Positions 40,449-50,130 are shown, numbered from the stretch's first letter. The stretch is DNA of 64,000 nt from Nannocystis sp. (GCA_016712315.1 JADJRG010000013.1:1462001-1526000); one strand, 5' to 3'. Notes: generated by a model not told the origin, from the sequence alone. Translations and numbers: made by a program.

Positions 40449-43400
40449 TCAGGCCGCGGCGAGGAGGGACGCGAGCAGGCGAGCGAGCAGGATGAGGCCG
40501 ACGAGGGCGAGCGCGAGCGAGGCGGCGAGCTTGGGTCGCCGGCGGATGTCGTCGAAGATCAGGTAGAGGGCAGGGATGATCAGCAGGGTGATGAAGGTCG
40601 CGAACATCACGCCGAAGCCGAGGCTGATCGCCATCGGGATCAAGAACCGCGCCTGCACGCTGGTCTCGAGGATCATCGGCATCAGGCCGAAGAAGGTGGT
40701 GAGCGAGGTGAGCAGGATCGGGCGGAAGCGGCGCTTGCCGGCGTTGAAGATCGCGAGCGGGATCGGGTCGCCGGCGTCGCGGAAGCTGTTGGCTGCGTCG
40801 ATGAGGACGAGCGAGTCGTTGACGACGACGCCGCTGAGGGCGACGATCCCCATCATCGAGATCATGCTGAGGTCGTAGCCGAGCAAGAGGTGACCGCCGA
40901 GGGCGCCGACGACGCCGAAGGGGATCGCGATCATGACGATGAGCGGCTGGGTGTAGGAGCGGAAGGGGATCGCCAAGAGCATGTAGATGGCGATGAGGGC
41001 GAGCTTGGCGCCGGTCTGGAGGCTGCCGAGGCTGTCCTGCTGCTCTCGGTTGGCGCCGCCGAGGCCCCACTGGAGGCCGGGGTAGCGCTCCGGGAGGTCG
41101 ATCAGCAGCTCGTCGGTGAGCTTCGTGAGCACGGCGCCGGGGCTGATGCTGGCGCCCTCGCGCACGTCGGCGGTGACGTGGATGATCCGGCGACCGTCCG
41201 CGCGCTCGATCATGGGCCAGCTCCGGCCGCGCTGGAGCTCGGCGGCCTCGCGCAGGGGGACCTCGCCGCCCTGCGGGGTGCGGAGGATCAGCTCTTCAAT
41301 GTTGTACTCGCTGCGGCGCTCGGACTCAGGGAGGCGGACGACGACCTTGACCTCGTTGCGGCCCTCTTGCTGCCTCAACGCCTCGGCGCCGAAGAAGGCG
41401 GCGCGGACCTGGCGGGCGACGTCGTTGGCGCTGAGGCCGAGGCCGATCGCCTCAGGGGTGAGGGTGAGGGTGATCTGCGGCTTGCCGGTGTCGACGCCGT
41501 TCTGCACGTCGAAGACGCCAGAGATGACGTTCAGGGCGGCGACGACGTCGCCCGCGGCGCGGTCGAGCACGGCGGTGTCGGCGTGGCTGAGCTCGATGTC
41601 GACCGGGGCGCCGGCGCTGGGGCCCATGTTGGCGGAGAAGCTGAGGCTCTTGGCCTCGACGAGGGTGCCGACCTTCTCGCGCCAGCGGGCGGCGAAGGCG
41701 GTGCTGTCAAAGTCGCGATCGTCAGGGCTGACGAGGTAGACCTGGACGGTGGCCTTGTGACCGCCCGTGACGCCGCTGGCGGCGGGACCGGGGCCGGTGC
41801 TGGGGAGCTTGCCGCCGATCTGGGCGTAGAGGCCGCGCTTGTACTTGTCGCCGCCGAATTCGGCGATGGTCTCGCGGGCGGCGCCCAAGATCCGCTGCTG
41901 CACGGCGGCGGTGCGCTCGACGGCGGCGCCGTAGGGGAGCTCGACGCTGGCGGTGATCACGTCGCCGTCGATGTTCGGCATGAAGCGGAAGCCGATGCGC
42001 CCGCCGCTGACGACGCCTGCGGTGACGATGAGCAGGGCGACGCCGACGGCGAAGACGGCGTAGCGATAGTCGAGGCAGCGGGCGAGCAGCGGGCCGAAGC
42101 GGCGCTCGATAAAATTCTCGAGGCCTCGGCTGATCGTCTGCTGGCGGCGGTGGATGGCCGCGTAGAGGCCGACCTCCTTGGTGCGCTTGAGGTGGCCGAG
42201 GTGGGCGGGCAGGATGAAGAGAGACTCGAAGAGGGAGATGATCAGGACCACGATGACGATGGTCGGGATCACGCGGAAGAGCTTGCCGCTGAAGCCAGGG
42301 ACGAAGAAGAGCGGGGTGAAGGCGACGCAGGTGGTGGCGATCGAGAAGACGACGGGGGTGCCGACCTCCTTGGCGCCGGCGATCGCCGCGCTGAGCAGGT
42401 CTTGGCCGCGCTGCTGGCGCTCGAAGATGTTCTCGCCGACGACGATGGCGTCGTCGACGACCATGCCGAGGGTGACGATGAAGGCGAAGAGGCTGACCAT
42501 GTTCACCGAGACGTCGAGCCCCGGCATCAGGAAGATCGCGCCCAGGAAGGAGATCGGGATCCCCATGGTCACCCAGAAGGCGAGGCGGATCTCGAGGAAG
42601 AGGCCGAGCGAGATCATGACGAGGATCAGCCCGGAGATCGCGTTGCGCATCAGGAGGTCGATGCGCTGGCGGTAGATCTCGGACATGTCCCTCCAGACAG
42701 CTACCTTGACGCCGGGCGGCAGCCAGCGGCGCACCCGCTCGATCTGCGCGCGCGCCTTCTCGGAGACCTGGACGGGGGTCTGGTCGCCCATGCGGTAGAC
42801 GCGGACCATGACGGCGGGCTCGCCCTCGAAGGTGGCGGACTCGTCGGTCTCGGCGAAGGTAGCGGCGACGCGGCCGATCTCGCCGACGGTGATCTCGGTG
42901 CCGTTGGGGGCGGTGATCACGGGCACGGCGCCGAAGTCGAGGGCGTCTTGGCGGCGCTCGTCGGTGCGGATCAGGACCTCGCCGCTGGGGGTCTTGACGC
43001 CGCCTCCGGGGAGCTGGAGGGCGGTTCGGGTGACCTTCTGGGCGACCTCCTCGAGGGTGAGGCCGTAGGTGCGGAGCTGGGCCTGCTCGATCTCGATCGC
43101 GATCTCTTTGGCGGGCGCGCCGGCGAGGTCGACCTGGGTGATCCCTGGATCCGTGAGGATCTGGTCGCGGGCGCGCTCGGCGAGCTCGCGCAGGACGGCC
43201 GGCGGCTGCTGGCCATACAAGATGATCGAGATGACCTCCGAGCGGTTGGTGAGCAGGCTGACGGTGGGGCGCTCGGCGTCGCGCGGGAGCGAGGTGACGC
43301 GGTCGACGGCGCTCTTGATGTCAGACAAGGCCTTGGTCGGCTCGGCCTCGATGGTGAGCTCGACGTTGACCCGCCCCATGCCCTCGGAGGCGACGCTGGT

Positions 43401-43670
43401 GACCCGCTTGACGCCGTCGGCGCCGCGCACGGCCTCCTCGATCGCGAGGATGATGCCGGTCTCGACCTCATCCGGGCTGGCGCCGGGGTACGGCACGGAG
43501 ATCGAGATGGTGTCGAGCTCGGTCTCAGGGAAGACCTCCTGGCGGACGCGGCCGAGCATCAAGACGCCGCCGATGATGAGCATCAGCATGATCAAGTTGG
43601 CGGCGACCGGGTTGTGCGCCATCCAGGCGATCGCCCCGCTGCTGATGGTCTTGTGCCCGCTCTCCGACAT
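40449..43670 (-). CDS. RND-family efflux transporter permease (AcrB/HAE-type)
   Basis: 1073 residues from ATG 43670. Classic RND layout: an N-terminal transmembrane helix, a large periplasmic loop (VFPETELDTISISVPYPGASPDEVE; quoted in part ISVPYPGASPDEVE), helices 2-6 with the proton-relay TLGMVVDDAIVVGENIFE, a second periplasmic loop, then the second half with GIVALSGVVVNDSLVLID. It is driven by proton flux and pumps drugs, lipids or other compounds; the substrate is unknown. Partner MFP gene lies 58 bp upstream in the same unit. No outer-membrane factor gene in the window. Confidence 0.95.
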   Translation of the reverse strand: MSESGHKTISSGAIAWMAHNPVAANLIMLMLIIGGVLMLGRVRQEVFPETELDTISISVPYPGASPDEVETGIILAIEEAVRGADGVKRVTSVASEGMGRVNVELTIEAEPTKALSDIKSAVDRVTSLPRDAERPTVSLLTNRSEVISIILYGQQPPAVLRELAERARDQILTDPGITQVDLAGAPAKEIAIEIEQAQLRTYGLTLEEVAQKVTRTALQLPGGGVKTPSGEVLIRTDERRQDALDFGAVPVITAPNGTEITVGEIGRVAATFAETDESATFEGEPAVMVRVYRMGDQTPVQVSEKARAQIERVRRWLPPGVKVAVWRDMSEIYRQRIDLLMRNAISGLILVMISLGLFLEIRLAFWVTMGIPISFLGAIFLMPGLDVSVNMVSLFAFIVTLGMVVDDAIVVGENIFERQQRGQDLLSAAIAGAKEVGTPVVFSIATTCVAFTPLFFVPGFSGKLFRVIPTIVIVVLIISLFESLFILPAHLGHLKRTKEVGLYAAIHRRQQTISRGLENFIERRFGPLLARCLDYRYAVFAVGVALLIVTAGVVSGGRIGFRFMPNIDGDVITASVELPYGAAVERTAAVQQRILGAARETIAEFGGDKYKRGLYAQIGGKLPSTGPGPAASGVTGGHKATVQVYLVSPDDRDFDSTAFAARWREKVGTLVEAKSLSFSANMGPSAGAPVDIELSHADTAVLDRAAGDVVAALNVISGVFDVQNGVDTGKPQITLTLTPEAIGLGLSANDVARQVRAAFFGAEALRQQEGRNEVKVVVRLPESERRSEYNIEELILRTPQGGEVPLREAAELQRGRSWPMIERADGRRIIHVTADVREGASISPGAVLTKLTDELLIDLPERYPGLQWGLGGANREQQDSLGSLQTGAKLALIAIYMLLAIPFRSYTQPLIVMIAIPFGVVGALGGHLLLGYDLSMISMMGIVALSGVVVNDSLVLIDAANSFRDAGDPIPLAIFNAGKRRFRPILLTSLTTFFGLMPMILETSVQARFLIPMAISLGFGVMFATFITLLIIPALYLIFDDIRRRPKLAASLALALVGLILLARLLASLLAAA

Positions 43671-43728
43671 GGCGACGCTCCTCTCCCCGCAGATCGTTTG
43701 AGCTCATATGAGCGAAGAATGAAGAAAC

Positions 43729-44964
43729 TTATCCGCCGACCGCGAGGCTCTCGGGCGGCCGGGCGCCCCGATCCTCCGGGGGCTCGGCGAGCTCGTCCTC
43801 GATGAGGACCTCGAGGCCCTCGGTCGGGGTGGCGAGCGGGGTGAGCATGACGGCGTCGCCGGCGCGCAGGCCCTGGACGAGCACGCGCCTGGGGTCGCGC
43901 CAGACGACGGCGACGTCGCGGCGGGCGAGCTTGCCGTCGACGACGAGCCAGACCGCGGCGCCGTCGACGAGGGCGGTGCGCGGGAGGGCGACGGCGTCGG
44001 CGATCGCTTGGCCGCCGAGCTCGACGCGGACGAAGGCGCCGAGCAGCAAGGGGAGGGGGCGGTTGGCGGGGCCCACGCCGAGCGCGAGCGGATCTTCGAC
44101 GGCGATTAAGAGGCGCGCCATGCGGCCGCGGCCGTCGACGCCGCTGAGCAGGCGCTCGATGTAGCCGACGCGGGAGATCCGCTGGCCGGGGCCCGTCTCG
44201 TGGGTGATCTGGGCGGGCGCCCCGCGCAGACCCGTGACGTTGACGCCAGGGATGTCGAGGTGGGCGAGGCTGGCGACCGGGACCGCGACCTCGACCCAAT
44301 ATCGATCGACGTTGACGAGCGTGGCGAGGCGGGTCTGTGGGGTGGCTATTTGGCCAGGTTCGGCGCTGACGTCCTTGACGACGGCGTCGAAGGGGGCGCG
44401 CACGACGGTGCGGCCGCGGTCGCGGCGGGCCTTGTCGAGCTGGGCGCGGGCGGAGCCGAGGCTGGCCTTGCCGCTCTGGATGTGCGGCTCTCGCAGGGCG
44501 ATCTCTCGGGCCTCAGCGTCGAGGGCGTCGCTGCGGCCGGCCCACTCGCTCTCGGCGACTTGCTTGCGGCTGCGCTCGTCGGCGAGCTGGAGCGAGGCTT
44601 GGGCGACCGCGGCTTGTTGGGCGGCGACCGCCGCGCCGATGTCTCGCCCGTCGAGGCGGACGAGCAGCTCGCCCTCTCGGACGATGCCGCCAGGGATCAG
44701 GTGTTCGCTGCGCTCCGTGACGCGGCCGCTCACCTCCGGCTGAATGACCAGCTCGTGCGCCGCCTTGACCTCTCCCATCGCCGCGACGACGACCGGCTGC
44801 GGGCCGGGCCGGGCGCGTAGCACTGTGACCTTGACCTCAGGCCGGGCGAGCTCGGCGCGGCTCGGGGTCGGCTTGGAGGCGACGAGGTTGGCGGCGACGA
44901 GGCCGGCGATCACGACGAAGAGGAGCGCGAGGACGGCGTTTTGGGTGACGAGGCGTCGAGTCAT
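43729..44964 (-). CDS. RND efflux membrane-fusion (periplasmic adaptor) protein
   Basis: 411 residues from ATG 44964 (MTRRLVTQ); a TTG upstream is less likely. An N-terminal membrane anchor precedes a lipoyl/barrel-sandwich start (VVVAAMGEVKAAHELVIQPEVSGRV), an alpha-helical hairpin with KASLGSARAQLDKARRD, and beta-barrel parts (TVVRAPFDAVVKDVSAEPGQ, WVEVAVPVA). Bridges the RND pump to an outer-membrane channel. Same operon as the permease. Confidence 0.93.
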   Translation of the reverse strand: MTRRLVTQNAVLALLFVVIAGLVAANLVASKPTPSRAELARPEVKVTVLRARPGPQPVVVAAMGEVKAAHELVIQPEVSGRVTERSEHLIPGGIVREGELLVRLDGRDIGAAVAAQQAAVAQASLQLADERSRKQVAESEWAGRSDALDAEAREIALREPHIQSGKASLGSARAQLDKARRDRGRTVVRAPFDAVVKDVSAEPGQIATPQTRLATLVNVDRYWVEVAVPVASLAHLDIPGVNVTGLRGAPAQITHETGPGQRISRVGYIERLLSGVDGRGRMARLLIAVEDPLALGVGPANRPLPLLLGAFVRVELGGQAIADAVALPRTALVDGAAVWLVVDGKLARRDVAVVWRDPRRVLVQGLRAGDAVMLTPLATPTEGLEVLIEDELAEPPEDRGARPPESLAVGG

Positions 44965-45164
44965 CGCGGCGGCGTCCAATAGCGCTGGGTTTAGCGCGGC
45001 TTGGACTCGTAGGACAGGTGCGCGGTGTCAGCGGCCGCGGCGCTGGGATGTGAGGCAGCGCCGCGGTGAGGGCCGCCTGCGCCCGCAGACGCCGGGGCCG
45101 GCCCCCCCGCGCAAGGCGCGCGAGGAGGGCGTGGACATGCCCGAAAGGACATGACAGCGGGTGA

Positions 45165-48100
45165 TCAGGAGCAGCCGCTGGTGCCGCCGCAGGTGACACA
45201 CTTGAGGCAGGAGCCGTTGCGGACCATCGTGAAGGAGCCGCACGCGGAGCACGCGTCGCCCTCGTAGCCCTGCATCCGCGCGACCCGGATCTGCTCGCTG
45301 ACGACGGCGGCGGCGACTCGTACGCCGCCGTTGCCGTTGCCGCTGGGGCTGGTGCGATCCTCGACCTGGATGCTCGCCTGAGCGCTGCGGGTGATCATGA
45401 CCGCGCCGCCGCGCGGGCGGGCGCTGCTCAGCTTGAGCGGGCCAGGGGTGACGACGCGCTCGCCGATCAGCTCGCCATCATCGACGGTGACGGCCGGGGC
45501 CGCGCCCGCCTTCGGCTCGCCGATCGTGTCGGGGGCGAGGCCGTCCTCGGGGGGCACTTGCGCGAGGTCATAACGGCCGAGGTAGGTGACGGCGAGCTCG
45601 CGGAAGATGTAGTCGATGATGCTCGTCGACATCTTGATGTGCGGGTGACCGGAGACGGGGCCGTTGGGCTCGAAGCGGGTGAAGACGAAGGCCTCGACGT
45701 ACTCCTCGAGGGGCACGCCGTACTGGAGGCCGAGGCTGATCGCGATCGCGAAGCAGTTCATCAAGGAGCGGAAGGCGGCGCCCTCCTTGTGCATGTCGAT
45801 GAAGATCTCGCCGAGGTCGCCGCCTTCGTACTCGCCGGTGTGGATGTAGACCTTGTGGCCGCCGATCGTCGCCTTCTGCGTGTAACCCTTGCGGCGCCCA
45901 GGCATGGTGCGACGCTCGCCGACGGCGCGGGCGACCAGGCGCTCGACGATCCGCTCGATCACCTGCGGCTGGCTGGGGGCCGCGAGCTCGTCGGCGTCGT
46001 CGTCCGAGGCGTCGGCGGAGGTGGCGGCGCTGAGCGGCTGGCTGAGCTTGGAGCCGTCGCGGTAGAGGGCGTTGGCCTTGAGCCCGTACTTCCAGGAGGC
46101 GAGGTAGACGGCCTTGACCTCCTCGACGGTGGCCTCGCTGGGCATGTTGATGGTCTTGGAGATCGCGCCCGAGAGGAAGGGCTGCGCGGCGGCCATCATG
46201 CGGACGTGGGCCATCGGCGCGATGAAGCGCTTGCCGTAGCGGCCGCACTTGTTGGCGCAGTCGAAGATGGCGAGGTGCTCGGGCCGCAGGTGCGGGGCGC
46301 CCTCGACGGTCATGGTGCCGCAGACGTAGTCGTTGGCGCGCTGGATGTCCTCGGCGCTGAAGCCGAGCGCGGCGAGGATGCTGAAGGTGGGATCGGCGAG
46401 CTGCGCGTCGCTGAGGCCGAGCGCCCCCTTACAAAAGTCGTCGCCGAGCACGTAGCGGTTGAAGACGAAGCCGATCTCAAAGGCGGTGGGCAGCTCGGCC
46501 TCGATCCGGCTGAGCAGGGCGTCGCTGAAGCCGCGGGCGCGCAGCTCGTCGTGGCCGATCCGCGGGCTGCCGACGAGCGTGCCGGCGCCCTTGCAGTAGG
46601 CGATGATCGCGTCGATCTCCGCCTCGCGGTAGCCGAGCCGGCGCAGCGCGGCGGGCACCGAGGAGTTGATGATCTTAAAATATCCGCCGCCGGCGAGCTT
46701 CTTGAACTTCACGAGCGCGAAGTCAGGCTCGATGCCGGTGGTGTCGCAGTCCATGAGCAGGCCGATCGTGCCGGTGGGGGCGATGACCGTGACCTGCGCG
46801 TTGCGGTAGCCGTGCGCCTCGCCGAGCGCCAAGGCGCGGTCCCACTCCTGCTGGGCGGCGCTCAAGAGGTAGCTGGGGCACTGGTGCTGGTCGATGCCGC
46901 GGGGGGCGATCGAGAGGCCCTCGTACTCGGCGCGAGGGCGGCCGTAGGCGGCGCGGCGGTGGTTGCGGATGACGCGTAGCATCGCGTCGCGGTTGCCGGC
47001 GTAGCCGGCGAAGGGGCCGTGCTCGCGGGCGAGCTCGGCGCTGGTGGCGTAGCAGGCGGCGGTCATGAGGGCGGTGACTCCGCCGCAGATCGCGACCGCG
47101 TCGTCGGAGTCGTAGGCGATCCCGCGGACCATGAAGTAGGTGCCGAGGTTGGCGTAGCCGAGGCCGAGGGTGCGGTACTTGAAGCTGCGCAGGGCGATCT
47201 CAGGGCTCGGGAACTGCGCCATGAGCACCGAGATCTCGAGCACCATCGTCCACAAGGTGCAGGTGTGGCGGAGCGCGGCGATGTCGAGGTCGCCGTCGCT
47301 GGGGCCGCCCTCGACCATGTACTTGATCAGATTGATCGAGGCGAGGTTGCACGCCGTGTCGTCGAGGAACATGTACTCGCTGCACGGGTTGGAGGCGTTG
47401 ATCCGGCCGTCGCTCGGGCAGGTGTGCCACTCGTTGATGGTGGTGTCGAACTGCAGGCCGGGGTCGGCGCAGGCCCAGGCGCTGTGGCCGATCTTGTCCC
47501 AGAGGTCGCGGGCGCGGATGGTGCGCTGGACCTTGCCGTCGACGCGGCGGAGCAGATCCCAGGGGCGGTCCTCCTCGACGGCGCGCAAGAAGTCGTCGCT
47601 GAGGCGGACGCTGTTGTTGGAGTTCTGGCCAGAGACGGTGCCGTAGGCCTCGCTGTCCCAGTTGGTGTCGTACTCGGTGAACTCGATGCGAGCGGCGCCC
47701 TGACGGGCGAGGCCGAGGGCGCGCTGGATGTAGCTCTCAGGGATCTCGGCGCGGCGCGCCGCCTTGATCTCGAGGCGGAGCTCGCGGTTGCGAGCCGGAT
47801 CGAAGCGCTCGTCGCCGCTGAGGCCGGCGGCCGCGCAGGCGCGTAAGACCCGGTTGAGGTGGCGGTTGCAGAGGCGCGAACCAGCGACCAAGGCGGCGAC
47901 CTTCTGCTCCTCGACGACCTTCCACTCGACGAAGGCCTCGATGTCAGGGTGGTCGACGTCGAGGACGACCATCTTGGCGGCGCGCCGGGTGGTGCCGCCG
48001 GACTTGATCGCGCCGGCGGCGCGGTCGCCGATCCGCAAGAAGCTCATGAGGCCGCTGCTGCGGCCGCCGCCGGAGAGGGGCTCACCTTCGCCGCGGATCG

Positions 48101-48809
48101 CCGAGAAATTGGTGCCGGTGCCCGAGCCGTACTTGAAGAGGCGAGCCTCGCGGATCCACAGATCCATGATGCCGTTGCCGCCGACGAGGTCGTCGCCGAC
48201 GGACTGGATGAAGCACGCGTGCGGCTGCGGGCGCTCGTAGGCGTTGTCGCTGAGGTGGAGCTCGCCGGTGACGGCGTCGCAGTAGCTGTGACCTTGGGCC
48301 GGGCCGGTGATCCCGTACGCCCAGTGCAGGCCGGTGTTGAACCACTGCGGGCTGTTGGGGGCGACGCGCTGGCTCGCCATGGTGGTGACGAGCTCCTCAA
48401 AAAAGGCGCGCGCGGACGGCTCGTCGGCGAAGTAGCCGTACTTCCAGCCCCAGTAGGTCCAGCAGCCGGCGAGGCGGTTGAAGAGCTGGCGGCTGTCCCT
48501 CTCGCCGCAGGTGCGCTCCGCGGGGGGGAGCGCGGCGAGGGCCTGCTCGTCGGGCTCGGAGCGCCACAACCACTCGGGTACGCCCTCCTCGGGGACGCGC
48601 CGCAGGCGGGACGGGACGCCGGCCTTGCGGAAGTACTTTTGGGCCATGATGTCGACCGCGACCTGCGACCAGCCCTGGGGGATCTGGATGTCCTTGACCT
48701 CGAAGACGACCTTGCCGTCAGGGTTTTGGATCTTCGACCCGCGGCGCTCAAAGGAGAGGCCTTCGTAGGGTCGCTGGGTGTCGCGGGTGAAGAGGCGGTC
48801 GAGCTTCAT
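45165..48809 (-). CDS. nrdJ: Adenosylcobalamin-dependent ribonucleoside-diphosphate reductase (class II)
   Basis: 1214 residues from ATG 48809, chosen for its GGAGA 5 bp upstream (48815-48819); the frame extends 27 codons further. Hallmarks: SPQWFNTGLHW, radical-site Cys near residue 476 in NPCSEYMFLDDTACNLASINL (NPCSE), GTIGLLMDCDTTGIEPDFAL, a C-terminal TSCPD-like domain (GEYEGGDLGEIFIDM, HPHIKMSTSIIDYIF) and a final Cys cluster (CSACGSF ... CLKCVTCGGTSGCS). Reduces ribonucleotides to deoxyribonucleotides without oxygen. The leader carries NrdR-box-like palindromes. No cobalamin riboswitch was recognised. Confidence 0.97.
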   Translation of the reverse strand: MKLDRLFTRDTQRPYEGLSFERRGSKIQNPDGKVVFEVKDIQIPQGWSQVAVDIMAQKYFRKAGVPSRLRRVPEEGVPEWLWRSEPDEQALAALPPAERTCGERDSRQLFNRLAGCWTYWGWKYGYFADEPSARAFFEELVTTMASQRVAPNSPQWFNTGLHWAYGITGPAQGHSYCDAVTGELHLSDNAYERPQPHACFIQSVGDDLVGGNGIMDLWIREARLFKYGSGTGTNFSAIRGEGEPLSGGGRSSGLMSFLRIGDRAAGAIKSGGTTRRAAKMVVLDVDHPDIEAFVEWKVVEEQKVAALVAGSRLCNRHLNRVLRACAAAGLSGDERFDPARNRELRLEIKAARRAEIPESYIQRALGLARQGAARIEFTEYDTNWDSEAYGTVSGQNSNNSVRLSDDFLRAVEEDRPWDLLRRVDGKVQRTIRARDLWDKIGHSAWACADPGLQFDTTINEWHTCPSDGRINASNPCSEYMFLDDTACNLASINLIKYMVEGGPSDGDLDIAALRHTCTLWTMVLEISVLMAQFPSPEIALRSFKYRTLGLGYANLGTYFMVRGIAYDSDDAVAICGGVTALMTAACYATSAELAREHGPFAGYAGNRDAMLRVIRNHRRAAYGRPRAEYEGLSIAPRGIDQHQCPSYLLSAAQQEWDRALALGEAHGYRNAQVTVIAPTGTIGLLMDCDTTGIEPDFALVKFKKLAGGGYFKIINSSVPAALRRLGYREAEIDAIIAYCKGAGTLVGSPRIGHDELRARGFSDALLSRIEAELPTAFEIGFVFNRYVLGDDFCKGALGLSDAQLADPTFSILAALGFSAEDIQRANDYVCGTMTVEGAPHLRPEHLAIFDCANKCGRYGKRFIAPMAHVRMMAAAQPFLSGAISKTINMPSEATVEEVKAVYLASWKYGLKANALYRDGSKLSQPLSAATSADASDDDADELAAPSQPQVIERIVERLVARAVGERRTMPGRRKGYTQKATIGGHKVYIHTGEYEGGDLGEIFIDMHKEGAAFRSLMNCFAIAISLGLQYGVPLEEYVEAFVFTRFEPNGPVSGHPHIKMSTSIIDYIFRELAVTYLGRYDLAQVPPEDGLAPDTIGEPKAGAAPAVTVDDGELIGERVVTPGPLKLSSARPRGGAVMITRSAQASIQVEDRTSPSGNGNGGVRVAAAVVSEQIRVARMQGYEGDACSACGSFTMVRNGSCLKCVTCGGTSGCS

Positions 48810-49050
48810 CGGTTTCTCCAGAAAAGAATCGGTGGCGGGGGGCGAAAAGGAGAGCGTCGCGGGGGCCTTCCTTATTGAAAAGAAGGCCACCGGGTGGGCG
48901 CGATCGCCTCGGGCTGGCCCTGCCGTGGGCCGCGTGGGCGCTCTTCAGCGGTGTGAGGTGGAGCGGCAGGGGGGAGCCGCGCAGGGCGGCCGCGAGCAGG
49001 GGAAGACCAAACGTACCCCCCGGAATAAGCGCAGCAAGGACCGGAGAAGT

Positions 49051-49066
49051 ACCCCGCATCTAGGGG
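49051..49066 (-). promoter_or_regulatory. NrdR-box-like site 1 (nrdJ-proximal)
   Basis: In the nrdJ direction it reads CCCCTAGATGCGGGGT, a weak match to the NrdR consensus (CwAtATaTwG core) but palindromic at its ends. It lies 32 bp centre-to-centre from site 2, the tandem spacing typical of NrdR. Confidence 0.5.
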
Positions 49067-49082
49067 GCGGGCGCCCTATAAA

Positions 49083-49098
49083 CCACAAGATGTAGGGT
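49083..49098 (-). promoter_or_regulatory. NrdR-box-like site 2 (nrdJ-distal)
   Basis: In the nrdJ direction it reads ACCCTACATCTTGTGG, matching the core pattern C-w-A-t-A-T-a-T-w-G-t-G at 10 of 12 positions. Paired with site 1 on the same helical face (three turns apart). Confidence 0.6.
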
Positions 49099-49179
49099 GC
49101 GTGCAAGCTCGTCGGCCGCCCCCGCGGAGCGCGCAATCCCCAGCGACCGGCCGCGGGGCCGGGTTCACTTGTGCACAGG

Positions 49180-49188
49180 TTATCCACA
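49180..49188 (+). promoter_or_regulatory. Perfect DnaA box upstream of nrdJ
   Basis: TTATCCACA, the consensus DnaA box. It is preceded directly by TTGTGCACA (49170-49178, two mismatches), so two boxes may lie in tandem. It lies about 85 bp beyond the NrdR-like pair. DnaA is known to control ribonucleotide reductase genes in other bacteria. Confidence 0.6.
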
Positions 49189-49479
49189 GAGAGAGACAGC
49201 GCATCGACGCGCGCCGCAGCGCGAATAACGGCGTTCTGAGGGGGTGTGGCGATCGCCCGCGCAACCAGGCGTATTCGCCCCTGACGCCAAGACGCCGGCC
49301 GGCGGCTGAGGCGCCGTGAGCACCCGGGCGCAAGAGATCCCCAGCGCGCTGTTCACGCGTGACGCAGCACTCATGGAGTCAATTTGCTTCGCGACCGCTT
49401 CGTGGAGATCTCCTCCACGTGCGCAGACCCCGTGGTTTCGTTTTAGTAGCTATTGCGAAGGTCGGCCCCGGGGCCCGGG

Positions 49480-50094
49480 ATGTCCAAGAAGGGCCGCGGG
49501 GAGCGGTGCGGGCCTTGCCGCGCGGGCGCCTCCTCCTCATCATGGCCGCCGCGAGGGAGCACCCTGTTGGCCACCACCAGTAAAGACGCGACCGCCGTAT
49601 TTCGCGCGGAGAATGGCGAGCTCGAGCGGCTGAGCGCGCTCGAGACGCTGAAGGGCCTCAAGGGGCGTGAGACCGTGACCCTGGGCGATCTCGTGCGCTT
49701 CCTCGAGGCGCGCGGGCTCTGGCGCCAATTCGCCAAGATCTCACTCGCCGACCTGCGCGACGCCTTCGCGCCGCCGCCTGAGATCGAGCCGGCGGGCGAG
49801 CAGAGCGAGGGCCGGCGGCGCAAGCGGCGGATCTTGGAGGACGAGCTGGGTGACCTCGACGCGGAGATGAAGGCGCGCCCGCGTGAGCCAGAGGACGGCG
49901 GCCTCAGCACCGACGAGGTGAGCCGCCAGATCTTGCCGTTCATCGAGGGCAACGGCGAGGTGACCTTTGAAGACCTGCACGAGTACTCGCGCCTCGACAA
50001 GAAGGTGCTGCGCTTCCACCTGAACGCGCTGGTCAAGCTCGGCCGCCTCGAGCGGATCGGCCTCGGCCGCAACGCGGTGTTCTCGGCGGTCTAG
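49480..50094 (+). CDS. Hypothetical protein, possible winged-helix C-terminus
   Basis: 204 residues from ATG 49480; a TTG start at 49567 would remove an unlikely Cys/Ser/Arg-rich first 30 residues. The body is highly charged: FRAENGELERLSALETLKGLKG, DLVRFLEARGLWRQFAKISLADLRDAF, and a C-terminal RLDKKVLRFHLNALVKLGRLERIGLGRNAVFS that resembles a winged-helix with wing (LERIGLGRNAVF). A role in DNA binding is a guess. Convergent with speD. Confidence 0.6.
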   Translation: MSKKGRGERCGPCRAGASSSSWPPRGSTLLATTSKDATAVFRAENGELERLSALETLKGLKGRETVTLGDLVRFLEARGLWRQFAKISLADLRDAFAPPPEIEPAGEQSEGRRRKRRILEDELGDLDAEMKARPREPEDGGLSTDEVSRQILPFIEGNGEVTFEDLHEYSRLDKKVLRFHLNALVKLGRLERIGLGRNAVFSAV

Positions 50095-50110
50095 CCGGCG
50101 CTCCCGTGTG

Positions 50111-50128
50111 CCTGTCCGAAGGGGCAGG
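50111..50128. terminator. Hairpin between convergent hypothetical gene and speD
   Basis: CCTGTCC-GAAG-GGGCAGG, a 7-bp stem (one G-T pair) with a 4-nt loop, in the 36 bp between the two stops. A weak TCTTA follows on the plus strand. Related copies occur elsewhere inside genes, so its role may not be termination. Confidence 0.45.
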
Positions 50129-50130
50129 TC

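Larger units (their letters stand above)
48810..49479. other. nrdJ leader and control region
   Basis: This 670 bp gap without a confident gene holds, from nrdJ outward: a small hairpin GGCCTTC-N11-GAAGGCC (48864-48888), two NrdR-box-like palindromes (49051-49066, 49083-49098), and a perfect DnaA box (49180-49188). The outer part (49200-49479) shows nothing recognised. Confidence 0.7.

Noticed and set aside
40890..43805. 971-codon plus-strand frame opposite the RND permease
   Set aside because: Exact shadow of a well-supported RND gene; Gly/Asp/Ala-rich with no domain.
48810..49080. Cobalamin riboswitch before B12-dependent nrdJ
   Set aside because: I looked for a B12-box-like conserved core on the nrdJ strand and found none; only a simple 7-bp hairpin is present.
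49170..49188. Chromosomal replication origin
   Set aside because: Only one perfect and one poor DnaA box, no AT-rich unwinding element, and no dnaA or dnaN gene.
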